A DNA stretch of 64,000 nt, taken from Bacillota bacterium (lineage in GTDB: Bacteria > Bacillota > Clostridia > Clostridiales > Clostridiaceae). Position 1 is the stretch's first letter. Each line of letters begins with the position of its first letter. The notes under the pieces are model-generated. The model did no database searches. It was not told the DNA's origin and saw only the letters and a program-made list of their open reading frames with translations. This document shows, piece after piece, positions 24,218-32,832 of this stretch. Position numbers and translations under genes: made by a program. The stretch covers positions 1 to 64,000 of the forward strand of contig JAJXWH010000030.1 in assembly GCA_021781745.1 (NCBI GenBank), in the 5' to 3' direction.

Positions 24218-24336
24218 TATATTTTATTGTCAAATGCCAAAAAAACATATTGACTTACTACAGCAATCATCTTATTATTAATTGTAAATATAACTCATTT
24301 TTATATTAGAATATAAATTTTAAGGAGGATTTATAG

Positions 24337-25200
24337 ATGTATATTTCTGATGAACTTATAGATAGGTTTATAAAAGAAGATGTACCTTATATAGATTTAA
24401 CAACTTTAGCTTTAGGAATTAGTAATATAAAAGGTACAATTCAATTTTTCACAAGAGAAGATGCTGTTCTTTGTGGTACAGAAGAAGTTGCGAAAATATT
24501 TAACAAGTTAAATATAGAATTAATTAGAACTAAGCCTTCTGGTACTTTAATAAAAAAAGGTGAAGTTTTCCTTGAAGGAAAAGGTAGTGCTGAAGATCTA
24601 CATATAGCATGGAAAGTCTCACAAAACATTCTTGATTACAGTTCTGGAATCGCTACAAAAACAAAAAAACTAGTTGATATAGTTTCTAAAATAAATCCAA
24701 ATCTACATATTATAACTACAAGAAAAGTTGTTCCTGGAACAAAAGAATTAGCTATTAAAGCTGTTGTTGCAGGAGGTGGATTCCCTCATAGATTAGGTTT
24801 ATCAGAAACTATATTAATATTTAAACAACATTTAAACTTTTTAGGTGGCATTGATGAACTTATAAAAATAATAGAAAGCGTAAAATCTAAAGCCTGCGAA
24901 AAAAAGGTAATAGCCGAAGTAGAAAATATAGATGAGGCCACAAAGCTTTGCAGTAACGGTATTGATGGTATTCAGTTTGATAAAGTTTCATGTGATGATT
25001 TAAAGTCATATGTAAATACTCTTAGAAACATTAATCCTTCAATTGTTATTTTAGCTTCTGGAGGTATTAATGAAAATAATATTGAGGAATATGCAAAAAC
25101 AGGTGCAAGTGCTATCGTAACAACTTCTCTATACCATGCAAAACCTATTGATATTGGCTGTAGGATAACAAAAGATATCGTATGCACAAATAAACCTTGA
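24337..25200 (+). CDS. modD: ModD, quinolinate phosphoribosyltransferase paralogue
   Basis: A 287-residue protein of the NadC fold. TTRKVVPGTKELAIKAVVAG and GGGFPHRLGLSETILIF (about residues 128-165) are the ModD versions of the NadC active-site motifs, and ASGGINENNIEEYAKTGASA near the C-terminus is the phosphate-binding end of the barrel. ModD is regularly linked to molybdate transport genes, but its reaction is not established; it is divergently transcribed from modABC here. AAGGAGG supports the start. It is distinguishable from true NadC by the PHRLGL motif. Confidence 0.9.
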   Translation: MYISDELIDRFIKEDVPYIDLTTLALGISNIKGTIQFFTREDAVLCGTEEVAKIFNKLNIELIRTKPSGTLIKKGEVFLEGKGSAEDLHIAWKVSQNILDYSSGIATKTKKLVDIVSKINPNLHIITTRKVVPGTKELAIKAVVAGGGFPHRLGLSETILIFKQHLNFLGGIDELIKIIESVKSKACEKKVIAEVENIDEATKLCSNGIDGIQFDKVSCDDLKSYVNTLRNINPSIVILASGGINENNIEEYAKTGASAIVTTSLYHAKPIDIGCRITKDIVCTNKP

Positions 25201-25214
25201 TATAATAAGTTTAT

Positions 25215-25757
25215 TTATAATTTTCCTTTACTTATAAAATACTTTATCTCTTTGTTTATCAAAAGCCTTATAAAAAAATATGCAATAATAGCAAAACCTA
25301 TTAATTCAGGTAAATAATAAGTTGGATCTGTAATAAGTCTAACCATATCACTACTCACCCAATTACCTTCTGGTCTTGCAGGAAACTTCCACCCTAAGTA
25401 TGGCCAAAATAATATATTAGGATATAACCACATACTATCCAATACTAAATGAATAGAACTACTAATTCCCAACAACAAAATATTATTTTTACCATTTCTA
25501 TTTAACATATATAAACCTATTAATATCAAAGATAAAGAAAATATTAAAGTATGTCCAAATATTCGACTATTATGAAATATGTTACGTAATAACCCAGCGC
25601 CAATTGGTTTGTCAATAATATCGGGTAATATCGATCCAACCAAGACAAATCTGTAATCAATTAAAACTTTGTCCCTTAACTTTTTATCTCTATGTAAAAT
25701 TACTTCATAAGCTTTTATTACTTCTGTTGTTAATCCCAAATGTCCAAAAAAAATCAT
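25215..25757 (-). CDS. YdjM/LexA-binding-type membrane metal-dependent hydrolase
   Basis: A 180-residue inner-membrane protein with three or four hydrophobic segments. Conserved polar residues lie at FGHLGLTTEVI, SILPDIIDKPIG, FGHTLIFSLSL and SIHLVLDSMWLYP; the His/Asp set matches the PF04307 family of putative membrane-bound metal-dependent hydrolases. No substrate is known. It converges on modD, with only 14 bases between stops. Confidence 0.75.
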   Translation of the reverse strand: MIFFGHLGLTTEVIKAYEVILHRDKKLRDKVLIDYRFVLVGSILPDIIDKPIGAGLLRNIFHNSRIFGHTLIFSLSLILIGLYMLNRNGKNNILLLGISSSIHLVLDSMWLYPNILFWPYLGWKFPARPEGNWVSSDMVRLITDPTYYLPELIGFAIIAYFFIRLLINKEIKYFISKGKL

Positions 25758-25821
25758 TCATTTCCCTCCCATTATTAGATAAATTATATTTTATCATGCA
25801 CTTGGAAGAATTAACTATTCT

Positions 25822-26886
25822 TTACACAGGTAAGTATATATAACTATTATCAACATTGACACCCTTCCGTGCAAATATCCCTTTACTAGTTGGGTAATAT
25901 TCATTTACTTCATAATCAGAAAAATCAGTGAAACTTACCTTTGGGGTTGTCAAATCTACTGTCATCTTTGAAAGATGTCTATTATTTGTTACATTTATAA
26001 AATATATTGTTCCGTTAAAAATCTTCATATCCTCTCCATTCATTACTCCTAATCTTTTTGTTGATAGGTCATTTAAATCAATAGAATAAAGATTATTATT
26101 ATCTGAAGAATTAAAAGCCAATATTTTTCCTGAATAAGGTGCAAAACTATTTACTGAAAAATTAGAAAGCTTTTGTTTTTGCGTTCCATCTACTTTGATT
26201 GAATATAAAGTAGATTTATCACTTTTATTTTCATAAAGTATAGTATCTTCATCTACCAAATAATTTCCAACGTTATCAGAAGATATAATTGTGTCAGTAT
26301 TGTTAACTGTATCAAAAGCATGAAGTTTATCCCCATTATCAGGATCAATAAAATATACAACGTTATTTACACCTATCATATTTGAAGCTTTTTCAGAAAC
26401 CAAATTAGGCGTATATGCCCTATTTGATAGATCTATTGTTGATAATTTGCTATTATTGTCAGCATCAGAAAAATACGCTATATTATTCATAACCACTAAA
26501 GAATTAATGGGGTAATTATAGAAATCACTTACATTAGATGTATTTATGACATTTTTAGGATACGGCTCCTTAACCACTGAAAGATTATTATTATCATCCC
26601 AGTTAGGAAAAACTAATGTTTTGTCATTTATTTGAAATAAAGATGTATAAATAGATGAATCTTTTAAAGAAAAAGGTGTATAACCTTTCTTAAACGCCTC
26701 TTTATCTAAACTAGAATCAGAGCTTCCTCCAGCAGTAGTACTATTATTTACAGTAATCTGCTTTGTAGTATTTCCACTTTGACTTTGGTTGCTTTGACTT
26801 GAAGATTGTTGAGCTGAACACCCAAAAAAGCTTATACATGATACTAAAAATAACAACAATATAATTTTTTTCAATATAATCACCAT
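25822..26886 (-). CDS. Secreted lipoprotein with repeated beta-propeller-like segments (DUF5050-like)
   Basis: About 354 residues. The signal peptide KKIILLLFLVSCISFFGC ends in a lipobox cysteine, followed by a Ser/Gln/Asn-rich linker and then five or more repeats of the pattern NxxxYFxDxDNxxKLxxxDL (for example NNIAYFSDADNNSKLSTIDL and NNVVYFIDPDNGDKLHAFDT). This repeat is typical of DUF5050/prolow-density-receptor-like propellers on Gram-positive cell surfaces. Function unknown. The start is uncertain: an ATG at 26886, a GTG at 26883 and a TTG at 26874 all lie just after AAAGGAAG. It is monocistronic; the 258-base gap upstream holds only a short Lys-rich remnant-like frame. Confidence 0.7.
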   Translation of the reverse strand: MVIILKKIILLLFLVSCISFFGCSAQQSSSQSNQSQSGNTTKQITVNNSTTAGGSSDSSLDKEAFKKGYTPFSLKDSSIYTSLFQINDKTLVFPNWDDNNNLSVVKEPYPKNVINTSNVSDFYNYPINSLVVMNNIAYFSDADNNSKLSTIDLSNRAYTPNLVSEKASNMIGVNNVVYFIDPDNGDKLHAFDTVNNTDTIISSDNVGNYLVDEDTILYENKSDKSTLYSIKVDGTQKQKLSNFSVNSFAPYSGKILAFNSSDNNNLYSIDLNDLSTKRLGVMNGEDMKIFNGTIYFINVTNNRHLSKMTVDLTTPKVSFTDFSDYEVNEYYPTSKGIFARKGVNVDNSYIYLPV

Positions 26887-27144
26887 TCTTCCTTTGATTT
26901 TAGTATTCTTAATTAATTTTACCACTTCTAGATTATTATTTGAACTTTTGTATTAAATTGTTACTTTAAATCATAAAATTCTATATTTCTTTTTTTTAAT
27001 AATTTCATCAAATTATTTTCTACCATTATCTCAACAAATTCATCTACTAGTGATACTTTTTTGTAATAAGTATATTTTTAATAATTATATCATACCTGTC
27101 ATTGGTTAAGTTGTTTATATAATACTATTTTTACTATATGACAA

Positions 27145-27939
27145 CTACTCCATGCTCTTAAAATCCTTAACATCCGAGTGAGTGATAGTAATATAACCAA
27201 TAAGAATAAAAATTATAATAGTTAAATATAGACTAACCAATCCAGTTCCTAGGCCAAGTCCTCCTCGAGCATAAGGCACTCCCATCCAATCCGCAAACGA
27301 AGCACCTAATGGTCGTGTAATTATGTAAGCATACCAAAATGCAAAAATTTCATTCAACGATAACAACCAGTACCCCAGAACTGGGATAGCAATTATTAAT
27401 GCAAATAGCACACCAGAATATAAATATCCCAAATGCATTGTTGTCGCAGTCATATCTCCTGCTGCTGTACCAAGTGCGAATGTGGTCAAAATGGTAGACC
27501 AGTAAAAGAACTCTCGGCGTCTAGTGTAGATGCTGTGTATAGATAACGTCTTTTCACTCAAATACCACATTACGAAAATAATTGCTAGCACAGCCATAAA
27601 GAATATTGTTGAGGCAATGTATGGAATTCTAAATCCAACATGCACGACATCGGCAGCCATAGTACCAAAAATACTTACCATGATGACAGTTATCCAATAT
27701 ATCCAAGGAATATATCTGCGTACTGATAATTGAAGTACTAAAGAGGCTACTAGTGCTATTCCCGCAATAATCACTGCAATTACCGGATCTATATGATTAG
27801 CCAGATAATCAGATGCCACCTCTCCCATTCCAGTGGTTAACACTTTGATAATCCAAAAAAAGATCGTAATTTCTGGAACCTTAGAAAAAACACTCTTTTT
27901 TTCATATAAAATATTATATATTACTTTACGTTCATTCAA
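27145..27939 (-). CDS. DUF347-repeat membrane protein (COG4705)
   Basis: A 264-residue membrane protein with four repeats of a two-helix unit, each with a Gly-x3-Asp-type motif: TTGMGEVASDYL, FGTMAADVVHVGF, ALGTAAGDMTATTM and RPLGASFADWMGV. This is the DUF347/COG4705 family, of unknown function. The longer frame starts at ATG 27960, but that ATG has no ribosome binding site, whereas a TTG at 27937-27939 lies eight bases after GGAGG inside the frame, so I take the shorter form. It is last in a run after the GT4 glycosyltransferase and VTT genes. Confidence 0.75.
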   Translation of the reverse strand: MNERKVIYNILYEKKSVFSKVPEITIFFWIIKVLTTGMGEVASDYLANHIDPVIAVIIAGIALVASLVLQLSVRRYIPWIYWITVIMVSIFGTMAADVVHVGFRIPYIASTIFFMAVLAIIFVMWYLSEKTLSIHSIYTRRREFFYWSTILTTFALGTAAGDMTATTMHLGYLYSGVLFALIIAIPVLGYWLLSLNEIFAFWYAYIITRPLGASFADWMGVPYARGGLGLGTGLVSLYLTIIIFILIGYITITHSDVKDFKSME

Positions 27940-27990
27940 TTTCTTTTCCTCCAGTTTCATTTACATTTAATTACACTATATATATCAGAA

Positions 27991-28983
27991 CTATATGCTC
28001 TCATATATACTTTTCAATTGTATTCCTATCTTTCTAATATCTTTTTGCTTTACTAGATTGTAACCTGAATCCTGTAAAGATGGCAGATTGTGTTCAAGTA
28101 TCCTAATAATTTTATCTTTAAACTCTTCTATGGTTTTTCCTTTGTACACTTCTTTTTCATCAGAAAACATTTTCTTATAAATAGGGATATCTCTAATTAA
28201 TATTGGTATTTTCATCGCAAGTGCTTCAAGCAGCACAATGCCTTCAGTTTCTTCATGAGTAAGAAACAAAAACAAGTCACTTCCACTGTAGGCATCACGC
28301 AATTCATCTCTGCATACGTAGCCTGGAAACTTCACATTGCCTGGAGCTGTGGCAATATCATTCTGTATAGCATGTGGTACAAGACTCGGATTCGTATATC
28401 CAAACCAAATAAATGTCATTTCCGGCATACTTTTTGCCAATTTTATAAAATCCCTTATGCCTTTACGCTCCATATAGTGACCTACTGAAACAATTACTTT
28501 TTCCTTATCAGATAAGTCATATTTTTCTCGGAATCTTTTTGCACCTTCTGAATCTCTGTAAAAGTAAGTAAGATCAATTCCATTAGATAAAGCCAAAATA
28601 GGCTTTTTAATATTATAGCCTGATAATAAATTTTTAGAGTACTCACTTGGAGTTATAATTACATCGCCAAGACTATAGCAAAATTTAATCCATCTCTTAA
28701 AAATAGGAGCAATAATATTGGATCCCCTAAAAGAGTTTTTAAAATCTTCCATAGTAGAGTGAGCATAATATATAATTTTTTTTCCTCTAACCTTCGATAT
28801 AAGGGCAAAAAACACAGAATCCGGGAATATAGTATTTAGTTGAATAATATCATAAGAATCCTTTTTATCTGTTGTATATGGAATATTATTATCTTCTAAT
28901 GCTTTTTGCTGATGATGGATAGCTCTACCAATCCCACTTTTTTCCACAAGTTTTAAAAAACCAGTATATAAGAGTATTTTCAT
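27991..28983 (-). CDS. GT4-family glycosyltransferase (a)
   Basis: A 330-residue GT-B glycosyltransferase. KSGIGRAIHHQQKALEDN is the N-terminal glycine-rich loop and SVGHYMERKGIRDFIKLAKS starts the second domain. LFLFLTHEETEGIVLLEALA carries the E-x7-E retaining GT4 motif. Like its larger relative at 32833-34014 it probably transfers a sugar to a lipid or surface polymer; the N-terminus suggests a diacylglycerol or phosphatidylinositol-type acceptor, but that is inference. It follows the VTT-protein gene by 13 bases. Confidence 0.85.
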   Translation of the reverse strand: MKILLYTGFLKLVEKSGIGRAIHHQQKALEDNNIPYTTDKKDSYDIIQLNTIFPDSVFFALISKVRGKKIIYYAHSTMEDFKNSFRGSNIIAPIFKRWIKFCYSLGDVIITPSEYSKNLLSGYNIKKPILALSNGIDLTYFYRDSEGAKRFREKYDLSDKEKVIVSVGHYMERKGIRDFIKLAKSMPEMTFIWFGYTNPSLVPHAIQNDIATAPGNVKFPGYVCRDELRDAYSGSDLFLFLTHEETEGIVLLEALAMKIPILIRDIPIYKKMFSDEKEVYKGKTIEEFKDKIIRILEHNLPSLQDSGYNLVKQKDIRKIGIQLKSIYESI

Positions 28984-28996
28984 CTTATAATTCCTC

Positions 28997-29599
28997 CTAT
29001 CTTAATAAAGGTAATAATTTTTGTATTATAACATTTAGCATAAGACTATACATAACAATTGCAAAAGGTTTCCCTAAAAGTATAATAAGAACAAATCTTT
29101 CAAACTTCATTTTGCTTATCCCTGCTATATAGCAAAGAAAATCATCTGGTGCTACTGGTAAAAATATTGCTGCAGCAAATATACGCTCAAAACTAGGTTT
29201 TTTAAGCCAGCCTATATATTTATTAAAGACTTTTTTATTAGACATATTCATAACATATTTAAGACCATACTTCCTTGCAAGTAGGAATGCAGCAATTGAA
29301 CCAATACATATACCAATATAGTTATATATAAATCCTTGAACCGAACCAAAGATTAAAACCCCAGCCACGCATCCTATAGCTCCTGGAGATATAGGTAACA
29401 CTACCTGTATTGCCTGAAAAACCATAAATATTATTGGTGCAAACCATCCAAATTGCTGTAAAAATTTTTGAAGCGCTGTTTGAGATGTAAATAAATTCAT
29501 TTGAACACCATATACAAAAAATGCAACTGTTATAGCTAGCCCGATCAATGTAGAGCTATTAATTAAAATATTCCATCTTGTACGCTGCACATATTCCAT
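28997..29599 (-). CDS. VTT-domain (TVP38/TMEM64-like) membrane protein
   Basis: A 200-residue protein with about five transmembrane helices and the VTT signature: QVVLPISPGAIGCVAGVLIFG, GSIAAFLLARKYG and the FLPVAPDDFLCYIAGISKM loop that is nearly invariant in this family. VTT proteins are implicated in lipid scrambling or export (DedA/TMEM41B type). The position between envelope glycosyltransferase genes fits a membrane-lipid role. GAGGAGG supports the start. A terminator separates it from the upstream two-component genes. Confidence 0.87.
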   Translation of the reverse strand: MEYVQRTRWNILINSSTLIGLAITVAFFVYGVQMNLFTSQTALQKFLQQFGWFAPIIFMVFQAIQVVLPISPGAIGCVAGVLIFGSVQGFIYNYIGICIGSIAAFLLARKYGLKYVMNMSNKKVFNKYIGWLKKPSFERIFAAAIFLPVAPDDFLCYIAGISKMKFERFVLIILLGKPFAIVMYSLMLNVIIQKLLPLLR

Positions 29600-29751
29600 T
29601 TTATTACCTCCTCTTACCCAAAATTTCTTAACATGAACTTCTATACTTAATTTCTTCTTTTATCTTATATTAACTAAATCATATCAAGTAATGTTAAACT
29701 CAAAATACTTAAAAGTTAAACAGAAGTTAAACAATTTATTAAAGAGTAAAA

Positions 29752-29805
29752 AATAAGTGCTAGCTTTAATCTTCTGTGAGATTATTAGCTGCACTTATAA
29801 GGAAA
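29752..29805 (-). terminator. Terminator after the first two-component system
   Basis: Arms ATAAGTGCAGCT and AGCTAGCACTTAT pair on the minus strand and are followed by TTTTTTACTC. It lies between the response-regulator stop (29869) and the VTT gene. Confidence 0.75.
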
Positions 29806-29868
29806 CTCGATTCGCATTCGCTCACTGAGTAAGCGATTCACACAAAATCATAGATTTTGGTTCTCTGC

Positions 29869-30561
29869 TTATACTTTAAATCGATAACCAGCCCCCCATA
29901 CTGTTTGAATATGTACAGGGTTAGAAGGATCTTTTTCAATTTTCTCTCGTAATCTATTAATATGAACTGCAACTGTTTTAATATCTCCATATGCATCCAT
30001 TCCCCAGATTTTCTTATATAATATTTCTTTACTAAAAACCATATCTGTGTTGGTAACTAAGAACAATAGCAGTTCATACTCTTTATTTTTAAACTCAGTC
30101 TCCTTACCGTCTATATATACCCGATGAGTTCTAGAGTTAATAATTACATTACCAACCTGTATATCCTCATTTTTTGCTGTATGGTCAGTTGTTAAACGCT
30201 CATATTGCGCCAAGTTTGCTTTTACTCTTGCCACAAGCTCTGTAGGAGAAAAAGGTTTTGAAATATAATCATCTGCACCAAGGCCTAGACCTCTTATTTT
30301 ATCTACATCTTCTATTCTTGCCGTTACCATGATTATCGGAACGTCAATTGATCCACGTATCCTTTTACAAATCTCATATCCATCAATATTAGGCAACATT
30401 AAATCCAAAAGTATTAAATCATATTCTCCAGAAGATGCATGTTTTAAACCTTCTATTCCATCCGACACAATAAAGGTTTCAAAGCCGCTTATCTCTAAAA
30501 AATCTCTTTCAATTTCAGCAATGGATTTATCATCTTCAATAATTAGAATTTTTTTCAACAC
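29869..30561 (-). CDS. OmpR/PhoB-family response regulator
   Basis: A 230-residue regulator. The receiver domain has the acidic pair IIEDD (residues 7-11), phosphoacceptor Asp54 in LILLDLMLP and the conserved Lys in DDYISKPFSP. The C-terminal winged helix ends HINRLREKIEKDP and GAGYRF. GTG start after GGGGGACTA, overlapping the end of the kinase gene by 26 bases. Partner of the histidine kinase at 30536-31993; the likely targets are the neighbouring glycosyltransferase and phospholipase C-like genes. Confidence 0.92.
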   Translation of the reverse strand: MLKKILIIEDDKSIAEIERDFLEISGFETFIVSDGIEGLKHASSGEYDLILLDLMLPNIDGYEICKRIRGSIDVPIIMVTARIEDVDKIRGLGLGADDYISKPFSPTELVARVKANLAQYERLTTDHTAKNEDIQVGNVIINSRTHRVYIDGKETEFKNKEYELLLFLVTNTDMVFSKEILYKKIWGMDAYGDIKTVAVHINRLREKIEKDPSNPVHIQTVWGAGYRFKV

Positions 30562-31993
30562 TAGTCCCCCTTGTATATTTAGGCAGTGTCATTATAATAG
30601 CAAGCCCACCTTCTGTCACATTTTCTGCTCTTATAGATCCACCTAACTGCTCTAAAATTTTTGCTGTTATAGAAAGTCCTAGACCACTACCCTTGCTTGG
30701 ATTACTTCTAGAAGGATCTGTTCTATAAAAAACATCAAATAACTTTTCAAGTGTTTCATCACTAACACCAGGCCCATTATCTTCCAATCTAATTGTAACA
30801 TAGTTTTCTTTGTCCTCGCAGCTGATTATCATTTGACCCTGTTCCTTATTTTTGTACTTCACACTGTTTTCCAAAACATTTATTACAGCATTACGCAACT
30901 GCACAACATCTGCTTGAATACAAATATCTTTTACATTTTGCACCATTTTAATAATTAATCCCTTTTCTTTGTATTCTTCAAATAGATTTACCGTAATATT
31001 TGAAAGTTCTTTCCCAATATCTACTTTTTCTAAATATAAAGGAAATTCTCCAATATCTAATTTAGAGAATAAAAATAATTGACTGACAATGTGCTCCAAA
31101 TCACTAGTTTTATTCTTTATTGTATCCAAATAACGCTTTTGTGTTTTCGGAGTAGATGCTACTCCGGTTTCTAATCCTTCCACATATGCTTTTATTGATG
31201 TTAAAGGGGTTCGTAAATCATGTGAAATTCCAGCAATCAACTCTTTACGATTGGCTTCATCTTTTTGCCTCGCCTTTACTGAATCTAAAAGTCGCTGAGC
31301 CATTTCATTAAAATCAGAACATATACCCTCAAATTCATCTTTTTCATTATAATCTATGTGATAATCTAAATTACCATCTCGAATTTGATGTACTCCATAT
31401 ACTAAAGTTTCTAATGGCATAATAATACGCTTAAATACAAAACTAGTTAAAAATCTATTTGTTAACAATATAATAGCAATAACAACAAAAAATATTATTA
31501 CTCCTAGGGTAAATATTACCCTATCATAAGCCTTACTATCTTCCTTATTATGATACGCGAAATCAGTATCTTCTATAACTATGTTGTATTTACCTACGCT
31601 TTCCTTATAAATAGCTATGTTATCCATAATAAACACATGATTGCCAGCTTTAGATAAAGCAGTGTTTAAAATAGTAGTATCTTCAACATTTGCTGAAGGA
31701 TATATTAATTCATTCCCTTCATAAACACTCAATGAGATGTTTTTATCTTCATTCTTTTTATTAAATGTATCTATATCTGCTTTCTTCTGATCAAGACTAG
31801 TATCTACAGACCAACTGTTTGTAATCTTATTTATTTTGTCCATAGAGTCATAAAAGAATTTTTCATTTGGATCATGATCTCCCATTATTTCCATAACTCC
31901 AAGTATTGTACCGCCTACCATTATAAAACCTAAAATTGCAGGTATAACAAGCATTAAAAGATTAGAAATAAATAAGCGCTTCTTTATGGTCAC
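30536..31993 (-). CDS. HAMP-domain sensor histidine kinase
   Basis: About 485 residues. One N-terminal and one central transmembrane helix flank an extracellular sensor (about 30-150), then come HAMP, HisKA with GISHDLRTPLTSIKAYVEGL and the HATPase with NAVINVLENSVKYKNK and GSGLGLSITAKI. It autophosphorylates on the His of SHDLR and passes phosphate to the regulator encoded next. The frame can start at a GTG at 32002, but the GTG at 31991-31993 lies at proper distance from AAGGAAGG. Confidence 0.9.
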   Translation of the reverse strand: MTIKKRLFISNLLMLVIPAILGFIMVGGTILGVMEIMGDHDPNEKFFYDSMDKINKITNSWSVDTSLDQKKADIDTFNKKNEDKNISLSVYEGNELIYPSANVEDTTILNTALSKAGNHVFIMDNIAIYKESVGKYNIVIEDTDFAYHNKEDSKAYDRVIFTLGVIIFFVVIAIILLTNRFLTSFVFKRIIMPLETLVYGVHQIRDGNLDYHIDYNEKDEFEGICSDFNEMAQRLLDSVKARQKDEANRKELIAGISHDLRTPLTSIKAYVEGLETGVASTPKTQKRYLDTIKNKTSDLEHIVSQLFLFSKLDIGEFPLYLEKVDIGKELSNITVNLFEEYKEKGLIIKMVQNVKDICIQADVVQLRNAVINVLENSVKYKNKEQGQMIISCEDKENYVTIRLEDNGPGVSDETLEKLFDVFYRTDPSRSNPSKGSGLGLSITAKILEQLGGSIRAENVTEGGLAIIMTLPKYTRGTSVEKNSNY

Positions 31994-32137
31994 ATAATTC
32001 ACCTTCCTTAATTTATTATATCACTAATTCCTTGCTGCTCTGATATAACTTTTTTATAAGAATAAAACAATATTCACATTTCTAACATATTGTAACCATT
32101 AATCCATAATATTTTTAAGAACATATCATATTTAAAA

Positions 32138-32725
32138 TTATTTATCTGCAAATGCCATTTTTCTTAACACTCCTAAATTGCAAGCAAAAATATTAGAACA
32201 AACTACAGAAGTAATTTCAACACATTGTTTAATATCTAATAAATAAGATGCTTTACCTTTCATATAATTATCTAGAATCTTTTCAATTAATTCTTTTATT
32301 GAAGCAAGACTATTAACTATGCGGCTTTTATTATTTATAGTTTTATTAAAGTGATTTCTTAGCTCATCAAAATTATCTAATAAATATTTTTGTAGTTCAC
32401 GTTCATATTTTATATGATTTGATATATTGCCTATTGATCCAGAAATATGCGCATTGCAGCAAAAATCACATAGATAATGAATAACTATACCTAGCTGCAT
32501 TGAATGATAACCATTAAATTTTTTAACTGATAGAAGTTCTTCAATTTTTTCAATAACGTATTTGAAAGATTTTTGCATATAATGGGGATGTGTTTTTACA
32601 TGCCAGCTTTGATCAATCATCACAAGTCCAAAATTAAACATAAACTTAGAAAATCCCTTTGGAACAACATTTATATTATTACTAAATGCTAATTCTGCTA
32701 TCTTAACATGAGTTTTTACTTTCAT
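32138..32725 (-). CDS. Zinc-dependent phospholipase C-like protein
   Basis: A 195-residue protein related to the Zn_dep_PLPC domain (PF00882). Metal-ligand candidates are the N-terminal [10 protein letters not shown] His, [12 protein letters not shown], and [15 protein letters not shown] and [13 protein letters not shown]; their spacing follows clostridial alpha-toxin-type phospholipase C, but no signal peptide is visible, so it is probably cytoplasmic and many such relatives have no known substrate. CAGGAGAG supports the ATG. It lies between the glycosyltransferase and histidine-kinase genes. Confidence 0.75.
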   Translation of the reverse strand: MKVKTHVKIAELAFSNNINVVPKGFSKFMFNFGLVMIDQSWHVKTHPHYMQKSFKYVIEKIEELLSVKKFNGYHSMQLGIVIHYLCDFCCNAHISGSIGNISNHIKYERELQKYLLDNFDELRNHFNKTINNKSRIVNSLASIKELIEKILDNYMKGKASYLLDIKQCVEITSVVCSNIFACNLGVLRKMAFADK

Positions 32726-32832
32726 AATTAACCACTCTCCTGTCTAATATTATGCATTAAAAAGCAAAACTACATGTTAATTAATAATTATACTTTTTAA
32801 TAATCTTGTACCCTCTAAGTAAACTGATGTTT

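Noticed and set aside
26950-27060. Short Lys-rich frame on the minus strand (KKVSLVDEFVEIMVENNLMK...)
   Set aside because: No start codon with a ribosome binding site and no recognisable family; AT-rich chance frame is possible.
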